Of a stretch of DNA of 64,000 bases, positions 52,586 through 62,083 are shown in pieces (position 1 is the stretch's first letter; every line of letters begins with the position of its first letter). The notes beneath the pieces were generated by a model. It was not told the DNA's origin and ran no database searches. It worked only from the letters and a program-made list of their open reading frames with translations. Position numbers and translations under genes: made by a program. The stretch spans positions 1 to 64,000 of the forward strand of contig NZ_JAATHJ010000004.1 in the NCBI RefSeq assembly GCF_012034335.1, given 5' to 3'. This stretch comes from Alkalicoccus luteus. GTDB lineage: Bacteria; Bacillota; Bacilli; Bacillales; Salisediminibacteriaceae.

Positions 52586-53290
52586 ATGAAAAGGCCGCTG
52601 CGTCTTCTCATTACGAGAGCTGCCCATCAGCAGCAGCCGGTCGCAGATCTGATTAAAAATGCCGGTATGGAGCCTGTTTTACTGCCGCTCATCCGCATTC
52701 AGATGCTACCGGCAGATATGCCGGATCCGGATGGGAGCTGGGTTGCGTTCACGAGCGTAAACAGTGTCGCATGGTGGAAGAACAGCGGCCTTCCTGACCC
52801 GGAAAAAACGGCCTGTGTCGGAGAAAAAACGGCTCGTGCCTGCCGGAAAGCTGGCTATCCGGTGACGCTTGTTGCGGACGTTTACGATGCGGAGCATCTA
52901 GCTTCCGCCCTTGAAGGGGCTACTGGTAAGGGGGACGTAGTACTTTATCCTCGGAGTGCAAAAGCGAGAACGTACCTCATCGATTACTTAACAAATCGCG
53001 GCAGAACGGTGATCGATCTGCCGGTTTACGATACGGTACCGGACGAAGCAAGCCGTTCATCGCTTCAGCAGCTGCTTCCTGAGCTGGACGGGGTGCTGTT
53101 TTTCAGTCCGACTGCTGTACGGGCATTTTTTGAGCTTGGAGGCAGGGATACCGGTCTCTTTTTCGGCTGTGTCGGAAGAAAGACGGAAGAAGAGCTGCGC
53201 CGCTTCACGGGTGCAGAAGCACTGACACCGGACACCTATACGGCGGAAGCGCTGATTGAGTTGATTTCATTACGCAAAGGAGTACGATAG
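52586..53290 (+). CDS. hemD: Uroporphyrinogen-III synthase
   Basis: The 234-residue protein closes hydroxymethylbilane with inversion of ring D. The family is poorly conserved, but the two-domain pattern is present ([60 protein letters not shown]) and the position between hemC and hemB fixes the assignment. It starts 3 nt after hemC and ends 1 nt before hemB. Confidence 0.93.
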   Translation: MKRPLRLLITRAAHQQQPVADLIKNAGMEPVLLPLIRIQMLPADMPDPDGSWVAFTSVNSVAWWKNSGLPDPEKTACVGEKTARACRKAGYPVTLVADVYDAEHLASALEGATGKGDVVLYPRSAKARTYLIDYLTNRGRTVIDLPVYDTVPDEASRSSLQQLLPELDGVLFFSPTAVRAFFELGGRDTGLFFGCVGRKTEEELRRFTGAEALTPDTYTAEALIELISLRKGVR

Positions 53291-53291
53291 C

Positions 53292-54263
53292 ATGCAGTCA
53301 TTTGACCGTCACCGCCGTCTGAGAACGTCGGCTGGAATGCGCGATCTCGTTCGTGAAACACACCTTCACACAGAGGATTTGATTTATCCGCTGTTTGTGA
53401 TGGAAGGGGAAGACATTAAAAACCCGGTAAAATCGATGCCGGGGGTTTATCAATGGTCGCTGGACCGTGTCGATACCGAAGTGCAGGAAGCGGTCGATCT
53501 CGGCATCCGGTCGATCATTCTGTTCGGCGTCCCGGCTGAAAAGGATGCAGTCGGCTCCAGCGCCTATGATTCTGAGGGAATTGTACAGAAAGCAGTGCGC
53601 CAGATAAAAGCGGCATATCCTGACTTTACTGTCATTGCGGACACGTGCCTGTGTCAGTTCACCGATCACGGTCACTGCGGTGTGGTGGAGAATGGCGAAA
53701 TTCTCAATGACGAATCCCTCGATCTGCTCGTGAAAACAGCTGTTTCCCAGGCGGAGGCAGGAGCAGATATCATTGCGCCGTCTAACATGATGGACGGATT
53801 TGTAACAGCGATTCGCTCAGGGCTGGACGAAGCCGGATTTAAGCACGTGCCGGTGATGAGCTACGCAGTAAAATACGCGTCTGCTTTTTACGGTCCGTTC
53901 CGGGACGCTGCCCACTCTTCACCGCAGTCCGGGGACCGGAAGACCTATCAAATGGACCCGGCGAACCGCCGCGAGGCGTTCAGAGAAGCCCGGTCTGATG
54001 TGGAGGAAGGGGCAGACTTTCTAATCGTGAAGCCGGCTCTTTCCTACCTGGACATCATCCGCGATATTCGGGAGCGCGAGCAGCTGCCGATTGTAGCCTA
54101 CAACGTAAGCGGGGAATACTCGATGATCAAAGCGGCCGCGGAAAACGGCTGGATCGATGAACAGGCCGTCGTGCTTGAAAAAATAACGAGCATGAAGCGT
54201 GCAGGCGCTGATTTGATCCTCACGTACTTCTCTAAGGATATCGCACGCTGGCTGCAGAACTAA
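53292..54263 (+). CDS. hemB: Delta-aminolevulinic acid dehydratase (porphobilinogen synthase)
   Basis: The 323-residue enzyme condenses two ALA molecules. The Zn-type Cys motif is seen in [14 protein letters not shown], and the Schiff-base lysines in [16 protein letters not shown] and [17 protein letters not shown] followed by [10 protein letters not shown]. The gene follows hemD by 1 nt. The order hemAXCDBL equals that of B. subtilis. Confidence 0.97.
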   Translation: MQSFDRHRRLRTSAGMRDLVRETHLHTEDLIYPLFVMEGEDIKNPVKSMPGVYQWSLDRVDTEVQEAVDLGIRSIILFGVPAEKDAVGSSAYDSEGIVQKAVRQIKAAYPDFTVIADTCLCQFTDHGHCGVVENGEILNDESLDLLVKTAVSQAEAGADIIAPSNMMDGFVTAIRSGLDEAGFKHVPVMSYAVKYASAFYGPFRDAAHSSPQSGDRKTYQMDPANRREAFREARSDVEEGADFLIVKPALSYLDIIRDIREREQLPIVAYNVSGEYSMIKAAAENGWIDEQAVVLEKITSMKRAGADLILTYFSKDIARWLQN

Positions 54264-54283
54264 TTTTATTGCGGGGTGAAAAC

Positions 54284-55579
54284 ATGAACTGGAACAAATC
54301 ATCAGAAGCGTTTGAAGAAGCAAAGCCGCTTATGCCGGGGGGCGTGAACTCGCCGGTACGGGCGTTTAACTCGGTCGGACGCGACCCGGTTTATTTTGAA
54401 AAAGGAAAAGGCTCGAGGCTCTGGGACGTCGACGGTAACGAATACATCGACTACGTGCTTTCCTGGGGGCCGCTCGTGCACGGTCACGCGGATGATCAGG
54501 TGATCGACGCGGTGAAAGACATGGCGGATAAAGGCACGAGCTTTGGCGCTCCCCATGAAATGGAAACGAAGCTTGCGGAGCTTGTAATTGAGCGCGTTCC
54601 TTCTGTCGAGGTAGTCCGCATGACGAGCTCCGGCACGGAAGCGACGATGAGTGCACTCCGGCTTGCACGCGGGTTTACCGGCCGAAGCAAGATCGTCAAG
54701 TTTGAAGGCTGCTACCACGGGCACGGAGATTCCCTGCTGATTAAAGCAGGCTCCGGGGTCGCGACACTCGGACTTCCGGACAGTCCCGGCGTACCGGAGG
54801 AAGTAGCAGCAAACACGCTGACAGTTCCTTATAATGATCTCGAAAGCCTGAAGCTGGCATTCGAAAAGTTTGGCGATGAGATCGCTGGTGTTATTTTAGA
54901 GCCGGTGACAGGAAACATGGGCGTTGTCCGGCCGGAGGAAGGCTATCTCGAGGGCATTCGGGAGCTTACGAACGACTACGGGTCTCTGCTTATTTTTGAC
55001 GAAGTGATGACCGGCTTCCGCGTCGGCTACAACTGTGCTCAGGGAGAACTTGGCGTTACGCCTGATCTCACGTGCTTAGGAAAGGTCATCGGCGGCGGTC
55101 TGCCTGCAGGAGCGTTTGGCGGACGTCGCGACATTATGGAGCAGATTGCACCCGCTGGCCCGATCTACCAGGCAGGGACACTGTCCGGAAATCCGCTTGC
55201 TATGACGGCAGGCTTTGAAACGATCCGCCAGCTGACACCGGAGAGCTACGACTACTTCGACCGGATTGGCGATAAGCTTGAAAAAGGGCTGGCAGCAGCA
55301 GCGGAGAAGCACGGTATCCCGCACTGGACAACACGTGCAGGCTCCATGGTCGGCTTTTTCCTAACCAATGAAAAGGTGAAGAACTTTGAAACGGCGAAAA
55401 CGTCGGATCTCGACATGTTCAGCCGTTTCTTCAACCTGATGCTTGAAAACGGCGTATCGCTGCCGCCATCCCAGTTTGAGGGGCTGTTTCTTTCCACGAA
55501 GCATACGGAAGAAGACATCGACCTGACGCTGGAAGCAGCGGAAAAGGCATTTCAGACAATCGCTGCAGAACGCAGCTAG
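54284..55579 (+). CDS. hemL: Glutamate-1-semialdehyde 2,1-aminomutase
   Basis: The 431-residue PLP enzyme makes 5-aminolevulinate from the HemA product. It shows [16 protein letters not shown], the aminotransferase aspartate in [14 protein letters not shown] and the PLP lysine in [18 protein letters not shown]. The ATG at 54284 follows GGGGTGAAAAC; a start five codons earlier is possible. It is the last hem gene; a short hairpin follows. Confidence 0.97.
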   Translation: MNWNKSSEAFEEAKPLMPGGVNSPVRAFNSVGRDPVYFEKGKGSRLWDVDGNEYIDYVLSWGPLVHGHADDQVIDAVKDMADKGTSFGAPHEMETKLAELVIERVPSVEVVRMTSSGTEATMSALRLARGFTGRSKIVKFEGCYHGHGDSLLIKAGSGVATLGLPDSPGVPEEVAANTLTVPYNDLESLKLAFEKFGDEIAGVILEPVTGNMGVVRPEEGYLEGIRELTNDYGSLLIFDEVMTGFRVGYNCAQGELGVTPDLTCLGKVIGGGLPAGAFGGRRDIMEQIAPAGPIYQAGTLSGNPLAMTAGFETIRQLTPESYDYFDRIGDKLEKGLAAAAEKHGIPHWTTRAGSMVGFFLTNEKVKNFETAKTSDLDMFSRFFNLMLENGVSLPPSQFEGLFLSTKHTEEDIDLTLEAAEKAFQTIAAERS

Positions 55580-55593
55580 GATAAGGTTTGGAG

Positions 55594-55624
55594 AGCGGTC
55601 TGCGCGTCAGCAGGCCGCTTTGCA
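55594..55624 (+). terminator. Weak terminator-like hairpin after hemL
   Basis: AGCGGTCTGC (55594-55603) pairs with GCAGGCCGCT (55610-55619), one G-T pair, 6-nt loop. The tail has only a few T, so read-through is possible. Confidence 0.5.
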
Positions 55625-55753
55625 GCATACAGGGCTTATGGGAAGCACTTGGCAAAGAACGGATAAGTTGCACGGTGTGCGACTCGTCTGCTGAAAAAGG
55701 TGCTGGCCCTTTCCCTGCGTGAAACGGGTCGAAGGACAGAAGGGAGAACCTGC

Positions 55754-56224
55754 ATGAGCTACGTGAAACGAATACGGGAGAAGGTCGGTCAGGAGACGTT
55801 GCTGCTTCCCGGATCCGCCGTCATTTTACATACCCCGGATGGAGAAATTCTGCTGCAAAAGCGGGAGGATGGCGACTGGGGACTGCCCGGCGGTCTGATG
55901 GAGCCTGGAGAAAGCTACGAAGACACGGCCGTCCGCGAAGTGAAAGAAGAAACGGGCGTCACGCTTCGAAAGCAGGAGCTGCAGCTTTACAACGTCTTTT
56001 CAGGCGAAGACTATTTTGTAGAGGCACCGAATGGAGATCCGTATTATGCAGTGACCGCGCTGTATACGTGCGCCGATCCTGCGCAGCCGCTGTCGGACGG
56101 GGATGAAGAGACGCTGGAGCTCCGCTACTTTCCGCTCACTGCACTGCCCGAAAAGCTGAGGCGTTCCCACCGTTATTTTCTCGGACTGTTTGCTGAAAAT
56201 GAAGCAGGCTATAAACGAGGTTGA
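55754..56224 (+). CDS. Nudix hydrolase
   Basis: The 156-residue protein has a full Nudix box, GGLMEPGESYEDTAVREVKEETGV (about residues 40-63), preceded by VILHTPDGEILLQKREDGDWGLPGG. It hydrolyses a nucleoside diphosphate linked to some other group; the substrate is not predictable. The ATG at 55754 follows GAAGGGAG. It lies between hemL and valS, where B. subtilis has the spore coat genes spoVID and ysxE. The stop codon overlaps the -35 of the valS leader promoter. Confidence 0.92.
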   Translation: MSYVKRIREKVGQETLLLPGSAVILHTPDGEILLQKREDGDWGLPGGLMEPGESYEDTAVREVKEETGVTLRKQELQLYNVFSGEDYFVEAPNGDPYYAVTALYTCADPAQPLSDGDEETLELRYFPLTALPEKLRRSHRYFLGLFAENEAGYKRG

Positions 56225-56249
56225 TTCCCGCAGCGGACCGTTGTAGAAT
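56221..56249 (+). promoter_or_regulatory. Promoter of the valS T-box transcript
   Basis: TTGATT (56221-56226), a 17-nt spacer and TAGAAT (56244-56249). It overlaps the end of the Nudix gene. Start near 56256. Confidence 0.7.
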
Positions 56250-56255
56250 AAAATC

Positions 56256-56496
56256 AGAATGCACCGATGGAGAAGAGTAGGATGGAAATTCCGCCAGAGA
56301 GGAAAGCCGGCCGTTTTGGCCGCTGCGAGGTTTTCCCGGAAGGAACATCTGAAGGTCGCTCCGGAGCAGCCGCGTGGAAACACACGGACGAATCAGCCGC
56401 GTTAAGGCCGTGAGTGTACCGGGGGAATGCTCCGGTGAACAAAGGTGGTACCGCGGGAGACAGCCCTCTTCGTCCTTTCAGACAAGAGGGCTTTTT
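56256..56496 (+). promoter_or_regulatory. T-box leader of valS, valine specific
   Basis: The T-box core AGGTGGTACCGCGG is at about 56443-56456. Stem I has an AGTAGG motif near 56277 and GCCAGAGAGG near 56292. Aligned to the pheS leader by the XXX-NCTCC pattern, the specifier is GTC (56355-56357), a Val codon. A terminator (AGCCCTCTT 56462-56470 / AAGAGGGCT 56484-56492, then TTTT) completes it. Uncharged tRNA-Val should promote read-through into valS. Confidence 0.95.
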
Positions 56497-56531
56497 GTAT
56501 GCGCATATAACTGTAAGAGAGGATGGTTTAC

Positions 56532-59171
56532 ATGGATGAAAAACAGGTTTCCATGCCGCCGAAATACGATCCGCAGGCGGTTGAATCAAAATGGTACAGC
56601 TACTGGGTGGAGGGAAAGTTTTTTGAGGCAGGCAAAAATCCGGAAGCAACGCCTTACACGGTAGTTATTCCGCCGCCGAACGTAACGGGAAGGCTGCACC
56701 TCGGCCACGCCTGGGACACGACGCTGCAGGACATCTTGATCCGCACGAAGCGCATGCAGGGATACGATGCCCTCTGGCTTCCGGGTATGGATCATGCCGG
56801 AATTGCGACACAGGCGAAGGTAGAAGGCAAGCTGCGCGAGGAAGGCATCAGCCGTCATGATCTCGGCCGCGAAGCATTTCTTGCTAAAAGCTGGGACTGG
56901 AAGGAAGAGTACGCGTCATTTATCCGTGATCAGTGGTCAAAAATGGGGCTTTCCCTCGACTATTCTCGTGAGCGGTTCACCCTCGATGACGGCTTGTCGG
57001 ATGCTGTAAAGGAAGTGTTCGTCCGCCTGTATGAAGAAGGCCTGATTTACCGCGGCGAATACATTATTAACTGGGATCCATCGACGAAAACAGCCCTTTC
57101 GGATATTGAAGTCATTTACGAAGATGTGAAAGGCGCGTTTTATCATATGCGCTACCCGCTTGCCGATGGGGAAGGTTCGATTGAGGTAGCCACGACGCGG
57201 CCGGAGACGATGCTCGGAGATACGGCTGTCGCTGTGCATCCGAAGGACGAGCGTTATGCACATCTGATTGGCAAAACGGTAAAGCTTCCAATCGTCGGAC
57301 GGGAAATTCCGATTGTGGCAGACGACTACGTTGATCGTGACTTCGGTTCCGGTGCGGTTAAAATCACGCCGGCGCATGACCCGAACGACTTTGAGATCGG
57401 CAACCGCCATGACCTTGAACGTGTTCTTGTAATGGACGAAGGCGGCGTGATGAATGAAAATGCCGGACGTTACGAAGGGCTGGACCGGTTCGACTGCCGC
57501 AAGCAGATTGTACAGGACCTGCAGGCAGACGGTATTCTGTTTCAGATCGAAGACCATGATCACAGCGTCGGCCACTCTGAGCGCAGCGGCGCGGTCGTAG
57601 AGCCGTATTTGTCCACGCAGTGGTTCGTTAAAATGGGGCCGCTTGCTGAGCAGGCGATTGAGCTGCAAAAACAGGACGGCAAGGTTCACTTCGTACCGGA
57701 CCGCTTCGAGAAGACGTATATGCACTGGATCGAAAATATCCGTGACTGGTGCATTTCCCGCCAGCTCTGGTGGGGTCACCGGATTCCGGCATGGCATCAT
57801 AAGGAAACCGGAGAAATCTACGTCGGACGCACGGCGCCGGAGGATGCGGAGAACTGGGAACAGGACGAAGACGTACTGGACACGTGGTTCTCTTCTGCCC
57901 TCTGGCCGTTTTCGACGATGGGCTGGCCGGATGAGCAGTCGGACGACTTTAAGCGCTACTACCCTACCGATACGCTCGTAACCGGCTATGACATTATTTA
58001 CTTCTGGGTGGCACGCATGATTTTCCAAGGGAAACACTTTACCGGCGAGCGGCCGTTTAACGATGTGCTCGTTCACGGGCTTGTGCGGGATGCGGAAGGC
58101 CGTAAAATGAGTAAATCACTTGGAAACGGTGTCGACCCGATGGATGTAATCGATAAATACGGTGCAGATGCGCTGCGCTTTTTCCTCAGCACGGGCAGCA
58201 CGCCTGGACAGGACTTGCGTTTTTACTGGGAGAAGGTTGAAGCGAACTGGAACTTCGGCAATAAAATTTGGAACGCCTCCCGGTTTGCGCTCATGAACCT
58301 GGACGGACTCGCCTATGAGGACATGGATCTTTCCGGGCCGAAAACGATCGCAGATGAATGGATTTTGACACGTTTAAACGAGACGATTACGCACGTGACG
58401 AAGTATATCGATGCGTATGAATTCGGAGAAGTAGGCCGCTCCTTGTACAACTTTATCTGGGACGACTTCTGTGACTGGTACATCGAAATGGCGAAGCTGC
58501 CGTTAAACGGCGACGACGAACAGGCGAAGCACACGACTCGCTCCGTTCTAGCCTACGTGCTCGACCAGACGATGCGTCTCCTGCACCCGTTCATGCCGTT
58601 TATCACCGAAGAAGTATGGCAGCACCTGCCGCATGAAGGAGAGTCAATTACACGCGCAGCATGGCCGGAAGAAAACCCGTACGGGAACGATCAGGCGGTA
58701 AAGGATATGCAGCTGCTGCAGGAAATCATCCGCTCTGTCCGAAATACACGTGCGGAGCTGAATGTGCCGATGTCACGTGAAATTACGCTGCACGTAAAAG
58801 CAGCCGATGCACACGTACAAGAGCAGCTTGAGCGCGGCCAGGCGTATCTGGAGCGGTTCTGCAACCCGTCAGAGCTTCTGATCGGCACCGAACTGGAAGC
58901 ACCGGAAAAATCGATGAGCTCCGTACTTTCAGGCGTTGAGCTGTACATGCCGCTTGCCGGCCTGCTCGATCTTGATGCGGAAGTAAAGCGTCTGGAAAAA
59001 GAAGTGAAGCGGCTCGACGGGGAAGTCACGCGAGTCGAGAAAAAGCTTTCGAATAAAGGCTTCACGGACAAAGCGCCGGAGCATGTGGTAGAAGAAGAAA
59101 AGCGGAAGCAGAAGGACTATGCGGAGCAGCGGGAAAAAGTGCAGGCGAGGCTCGAGGAACTGAAGCAGTAG
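56532..59171 (+). CDS. valS: Valine--tRNA ligase
   Basis: The 879-residue class I synthetase charges tRNA-Val. The HIGH motif appears as [13 protein letters not shown] as [10 protein letters not shown], the CP1 editing domain lies at about 195-350 ([20 protein letters not shown]), and the C-terminal arm is a coiled coil (about 815-879, [26 protein letters not shown]). Either ATG 56523 or 56532 could start it; I chose 56532 because AGAGAGG is about 10 nt upstream. It is controlled by the T-box leader and followed 13 nt later by the aminotransferase gene. Confidence 0.98.
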   Translation: MDEKQVSMPPKYDPQAVESKWYSYWVEGKFFEAGKNPEATPYTVVIPPPNVTGRLHLGHAWDTTLQDILIRTKRMQGYDALWLPGMDHAGIATQAKVEGKLREEGISRHDLGREAFLAKSWDWKEEYASFIRDQWSKMGLSLDYSRERFTLDDGLSDAVKEVFVRLYEEGLIYRGEYIINWDPSTKTALSDIEVIYEDVKGAFYHMRYPLADGEGSIEVATTRPETMLGDTAVAVHPKDERYAHLIGKTVKLPIVGREIPIVADDYVDRDFGSGAVKITPAHDPNDFEIGNRHDLERVLVMDEGGVMNENAGRYEGLDRFDCRKQIVQDLQADGILFQIEDHDHSVGHSERSGAVVEPYLSTQWFVKMGPLAEQAIELQKQDGKVHFVPDRFEKTYMHWIENIRDWCISRQLWWGHRIPAWHHKETGEIYVGRTAPEDAENWEQDEDVLDTWFSSALWPFSTMGWPDEQSDDFKRYYPTDTLVTGYDIIYFWVARMIFQGKHFTGERPFNDVLVHGLVRDAEGRKMSKSLGNGVDPMDVIDKYGADALRFFLSTGSTPGQDLRFYWEKVEANWNFGNKIWNASRFALMNLDGLAYEDMDLSGPKTIADEWILTRLNETITHVTKYIDAYEFGEVGRSLYNFIWDDFCDWYIEMAKLPLNGDDEQAKHTTRSVLAYVLDQTMRLLHPFMPFITEEVWQHLPHEGESITRAAWPEENPYGNDQAVKDMQLLQEIIRSVRNTRAELNVPMSREITLHVKAADAHVQEQLERGQAYLERFCNPSELLIGTELEAPEKSMSSVLSGVELYMPLAGLLDLDAEVKRLEKEVKRLDGEVTRVEKKLSNKGFTDKAPEHVVEEEKRKQKDYAEQREKVQARLEELKQ

Positions 59172-59184
59172 GGAGGAACGAGCA

Positions 59185-60036
59185 ATGAAAGAGATTGCCT
59201 ATTATCACGACCGGTTCGTCGATGTCGATGAACGGGTGATTCCGATTCAGGAACGCGGGCATCAGTTCGGCGACGGTATTTATGAGGTTATCCGCGTCTA
59301 TGATGGCGAACCGTTTACGATGAAGGAGCACATGGAGCGTCTGGAGAAGAGTGCTGAAGCGATCGGCATGGGGCTTCCATACAGCCGGGAAAAGATCGAA
59401 GCTCTTGCGCTGGAGGCGCTTGAGCGTTCCGGCATCCAGGAGGCAGAGATTTACATGCAGATTACCCGTGGGATCCACCTGCGGCAGCATCATTATCCGG
59501 ATCCGTCAGAGCCGGTGCTCTCGATGGTCGTCAAAGAGGCACGCAAACTGACGCCGGAGAAGCGAGCTGCCGGTGTGCCGGTGATTACAACAGAAGAGAT
59601 TCGCTGGAAAATGTGCTGGATCAAGTCGCTTAACCTGCTGCCTAACGTCATGGCTAAGCAGAAGGCGATGGAGGCAGGGGCCCATGAAGCGGTCTTTGTC
59701 GATCAGGGAACGGTCACGGAAGGATCCAGCTCCAACCTGTTTATCGTTAAAGACGGCACGCTGCTGACGCATCCAGCGACAAACGCCATTTTGCATGGGA
59801 TAACGCGCCGCGTAATCCTCGACATTGCAGAAGAGCTCGGTATTCCCGTTGAGGAGCGAACGTTTACGCTGGATGAGCTTTTAGAGGCGGATGAAGCCTT
59901 TCTCAGCTCAACGACGATGGAAGCTGCGAGTATCTCTGCTGTCGACGGAAGGCCGCTGAAAGGCGGCAGAACATTGCTCGATCGGATTCACGCCCGCTTC
60001 GTCGAACGAACCAAAAAAGAAAAAGTGGATTCTTAA
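59185..60036 (+). CDS. dat: D-amino-acid aminotransferase (class IV)
   Basis: The 283-residue PLP enzyme interconverts D-alanine and D-glutamate with their keto acids. The D-specific substrate motif GIHLRQHHYPD (Arg and His that bind the carboxylate) separates it from branched-chain aminotransferases. The PLP lysine is in MCWIKSLNLLPNVMAKQ and the phosphate-binding loop in TEGSSSNLFIV. The close link to valS suggests co-transcription. Together with racE it gives two routes to D-glutamate. Confidence 0.95.
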   Translation: MKEIAYYHDRFVDVDERVIPIQERGHQFGDGIYEVIRVYDGEPFTMKEHMERLEKSAEAIGMGLPYSREKIEALALEALERSGIQEAEIYMQITRGIHLRQHHYPDPSEPVLSMVVKEARKLTPEKRAAGVPVITTEEIRWKMCWIKSLNLLPNVMAKQKAMEAGAHEAVFVDQGTVTEGSSSNLFIVKDGTLLTHPATNAILHGITRRVILDIAEELGIPVEERTFTLDELLEADEAFLSSTTMEAASISAVDGRPLKGGRTLLDRIHARFVERTKKEKVDS

Positions 60037-60046
60037 TAGATGGAAT

Positions 60047-60078
60047 GGCCCGCTGTATACGTGCAGCGGGCCTTCCAG
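60047..60078 (+). terminator. Terminator after dat (copy 1 of a repeated hairpin)
   Basis: GGCCCGCTG (60047-60055) pairs with CAGCGGGCC (60064-60072) with loop TATACGTG, then TTCC. The core CGCTGTATACGTGCAGCGGG recurs exactly at 60820-60839 and with one change at 61629-61648. Confidence 0.8.
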
Positions 60079-60123
60079 AATGTTGATAAAGCAATATCAA
60101 GTGAATAACCTTGCATCTGCCTG

Positions 60124-60240
60124 CATCTGCGGACACTCGCTTTCCGGAGGGAACGGCCTCAGCTAACCGCTTCTTCCTTTCGTCAGAAGCGCTGGATCTT
60201 CGCCTCGTTCTGATCCTCGCGGAGTCGAGTTCCTCCGATT
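60124..60240. repeat. Imperfect palindromic extragenic element
   Basis: An outer arm TCCGGAGGGAAC near 60143 is imperfectly complementary to GTTCCTCCGA near 60230. A perfect inner stem CGCTTCT (60168-60174) / AGAAGCG (60185-60191) lies inside. The overall character (TGCGGACACTCGCTTTCC at one end, GCGGAGTCGAGTTCCTCC at the other) resembles extragenic palindromes scattered in Bacillaceae genomes. Only one copy is in this window. Confidence 0.5.
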
Positions 60241-60476
60241 AGACAGTTGGCAGTCCGGTTGAAACGCCTGGTGATGGTTCATACGAGCTTGTTCCATATG
60301 GATGGAACCTTTCGTTAGGCAACGCTTCGATGTCGAATCGGGATGCCAGTTCGTCAACGTATCCACCAAAAAAAGCCGCAGCGTCAGCGATCGGGACGTT
60401 TTTTCTCCATCAAACAAATCTATTTTCCCTTCTTGTGCGGCGTGCCCGTGTAATCCGCGCAGCCTGAAGATTCCGT
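60241..60476. other. Gene-free stretch between repeat elements
   Basis: No convincing gene is present. Open frames on both strands (for example minus 60163-60417 and plus 60302-60532) lack ribosome sites and known motifs. A hexa-A run at 60368-60373 and a TTTTTT at 60401-60406 flank a GATCGGGACG segment. The block could be a decayed insertion. Confidence 0.4.
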
Positions 60477-60669
60477 GCCGTTCAGATCTGCGAACGGCAT
60501 CAACGCACGAGCGGAGCCGGACTGCGTCTTGAAGGCTTCTTGTAAGAAGCCTCTGTCCGAGTGAAGCCTCATAGCCGTTCGATCTTGAAAGGCATGAAAA
60601 GTGAGAGCGGAGCCGGACCGGGTCTTAAAGGCTTCTCGCAAGAAGCCTGTGTCCGAGTGAAGCCGCGTC
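60477..60669. repeat. Structured tandem repeat, two units of 96-97 nt
   Basis: Unit 1 (60477-60573) and unit 2 (60574-about 60669) both begin with GCCGTTC. A 60-nt core aligns without gaps (60509-60568 and 60605-60664) with 54 of 60 positions identical. Each core holds a hairpin: GGCTTCTT-GT-AAGAAGCC in unit 1 and GGCTTCT-CGCA-AGAAGCC in unit 2, so the stem is kept where loop bases changed. A 120-codon frame on the minus strand covers both units but has no sign of being a gene. Confidence 0.75.
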
Positions 60670-60811
60670 ATCCTACGTGCCTTTCTTCCCTTCATACAGG
60701 GGTTTACCCTGAGAAATAGCTGAAGATAAGCCCACGGAAGGCTCGGTAAACAGAGGGGATATACCATCAATCGAATAATCATGTAAGCTGATTGACTTTG
60801 TCAACAGCCTG

Positions 60812-60846
60812 AAAGGCTCGCTGTATACGTGCAGCGGGCCTTTTGG
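60812..60846 (+). terminator. Second copy of the dat-type hairpin terminator
   Basis: AAAGGCTCGCTG pairs with CAGCGGGCCTTT (60812-60823 with 60833-60844; one mismatch) with loop TATACGTG and a T tail. No gene ends nearby, so this copy has no obvious transcript to stop. Confidence 0.65.
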
Positions 60847-60990
60847 TAGTTTTCAGCAAAAAACGTGTGTATAAAAGCACACGGGTTCAATCATTCATCC
60901 CTTTTCTGGTTCAAACGCTTTTATTTTTGCTGCAAGCTTAATGTGATAAAATGAGCTGCATCGTGCTTGTTTAGAAGAAAGGGGAAATGT

Positions 60991-61548
60991 ATGTATCAAC
61001 TGCTCATGTTTGTTTTACTAGTAGCCTGCCTGGTTGCTTTTTCACATATAAACTGGAACGAGTCAGAAGTTCCGGGTGAAGCGGAAAGAGATCCGCTCGT
61101 TTCTGCAGAAGATGCCGTTGCCGAGGAAGGACTGCACCCCCTTGTCGAGGAAGCGAAAGAAGAGCTATTACAACGAGCCTCCGATCGTGATATAAATGTG
61201 GTCATCACAGAAGGATACCGTTCTCCGGAGCGGCAGGATGAACTTTACGCGAGAGGCCGGACGGCAGACGGGGATGTTGTCACGAATGCTTCTGCAGGAG
61301 AATCCTATCATAATTACGGACTGGCGATCGACTATGCGCTTGAAACAGAGGATGGACTTGTTTGGGATATCGAAACGGACTTTAACGGCAGCGGTGAGGC
61401 TGACTGGCTGGAAGTGGCTGAGATAGCAAAAGATATCGGCTTTGAATGGGGCGGCGACTGGTCAAGTTTCCGCGACTATCCGCACCTGCAAATGACGTTC
61501 GGCCTGTCGATTCAGGAGCTGCAGCAGGCAAAGCAGCAGCTGGATTAA
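60991..61548 (+). CDS. M15-family peptidoglycan peptidase (CwlK-like)
   Basis: The 185-residue protein begins with an N-terminal hydrophobic helix (about 2-18, LLMFVLLVACLVAFSHI) that could be a signal peptide or membrane anchor, followed by a short acidic linker. The catalytic domain has ITEGYRSPERQDELYARGR, the zinc ligands His and Asp in ESYHNYGLAIDYAL and the final His in WSSFRDYPHLQM. This is the L-alanyl-D-glutamate/D-Ala-D-Ala peptidase fold, closest in pattern to CwlK. It would act on peptidoglycan outside the membrane. The ATG at 60991 follows AAAGGGG. Confidence 0.9.
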   Translation: MYQLLMFVLLVACLVAFSHINWNESEVPGEAERDPLVSAEDAVAEEGLHPLVEEAKEELLQRASDRDINVVITEGYRSPERQDELYARGRTADGDVVTNASAGESYHNYGLAIDYALETEDGLVWDIETDFNGSGEADWLEVAEIAKDIGFEWGGDWSSFRDYPHLQMTFGLSIQELQQAKQQLD

Positions 61549-61620
61549 AGATGCCGGGCAGGAGCTGCAGCAGCTCTTGTCCGTACAGGCCACACTTTCT
61601 TTTATAACTATAACTACTTG

Positions 61621-61655
61621 GAAAGCCCGCTGTTTACGTGCAGCGGGCTTTCTTG
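61621..61655 (+). terminator. Terminator after the M15 peptidase (copy 3 of the hairpin)
   Basis: GAAAGCCCGCTG (61621-61632) pairs perfectly with CAGCGGGCTTTC (61641-61652); the loop is TTTACGTG. It stands 72 nt after the stop codon. The remaining gap to 61789 has no gene and no promoter I could recognise. Confidence 0.8.
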
Positions 61656-61789
61656 GGCCCGTTCGGGTGAGGCTGCAGCTTTGCGGCGGAGACGTACTAC
61701 GCCTCCGGTCGTAGACGAAAATACTGCTGCAGCTCATTCCGCGGACGGCAGCTTCCGGAGTATGATACAGACAGAAGGAGGGATTGACG

Positions 61790-62083
61790 ATGAAACTACT
61801 AGCGCTATTGCTTGGAATTGCTGCTTTTCTGCTTGCGATTGGCAACCTCGGATCCATTATTCTGTTTGCATTATCCGCCTGGCTGCTGTGGCTTGTCTGG
61901 AAACAGTTCGTAAAGGCTCCATCAACCGGAGGGAAAACGAGCTGGGGAATAGTCGGAGCGATTATCATTCTTGTCATGCTCGGCAATTTACAGGCAGTGA
62001 TTGGTCTCGCCGCTGTTTACGTATTATACGTGTTGATCAGAAGCTGGAAGGAAAACGAACAAGGAGGAATGCATCATGCGTAA
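61790..62083 (+). CDS. Small membrane protein of the Lia-type operon
   Basis: The 97-residue protein has three hydrophobic helices (about 2-20, 22-40 and 55-82) with short polar loops (KAPSTGGKTSWG) and a Lys/Glu/His-rich tail. Its place before a coiled-coil protein, liaF and liaS makes it a positional counterpart of LiaI, the membrane partner of the PspA-like LiaH, though I see no firm sequence match. The ATG at 61790 follows GAAGGAGGG. It overlaps the next gene by 8 nt. Confidence 0.65.
   Translation: MKLLALLLGIAAFLLAIGNLGSIILFALSAWLLWLVWKQFVKAPSTGGKTSWGIVGAIIILVMLGNLQAVIGLAAVYVLYVLIRSWKENEQGGMHHA

Noticed and set aside
56937-58076. Open frame of 379 codons on the minus strand inside valS
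   Set aside because: valS is unmistakable on the plus strand over this region. The reverse frame has no promoter, ribosome site or recognisable protein features.
60420-60782. 120-codon minus-strand frame across the tandem repeat, with an internal protein repeat
   Set aside because: The apparent protein repeat is just the 96-nt DNA repeat read in frame. Its conservation fits hairpin structure better than codons, and no ribosome site precedes it.
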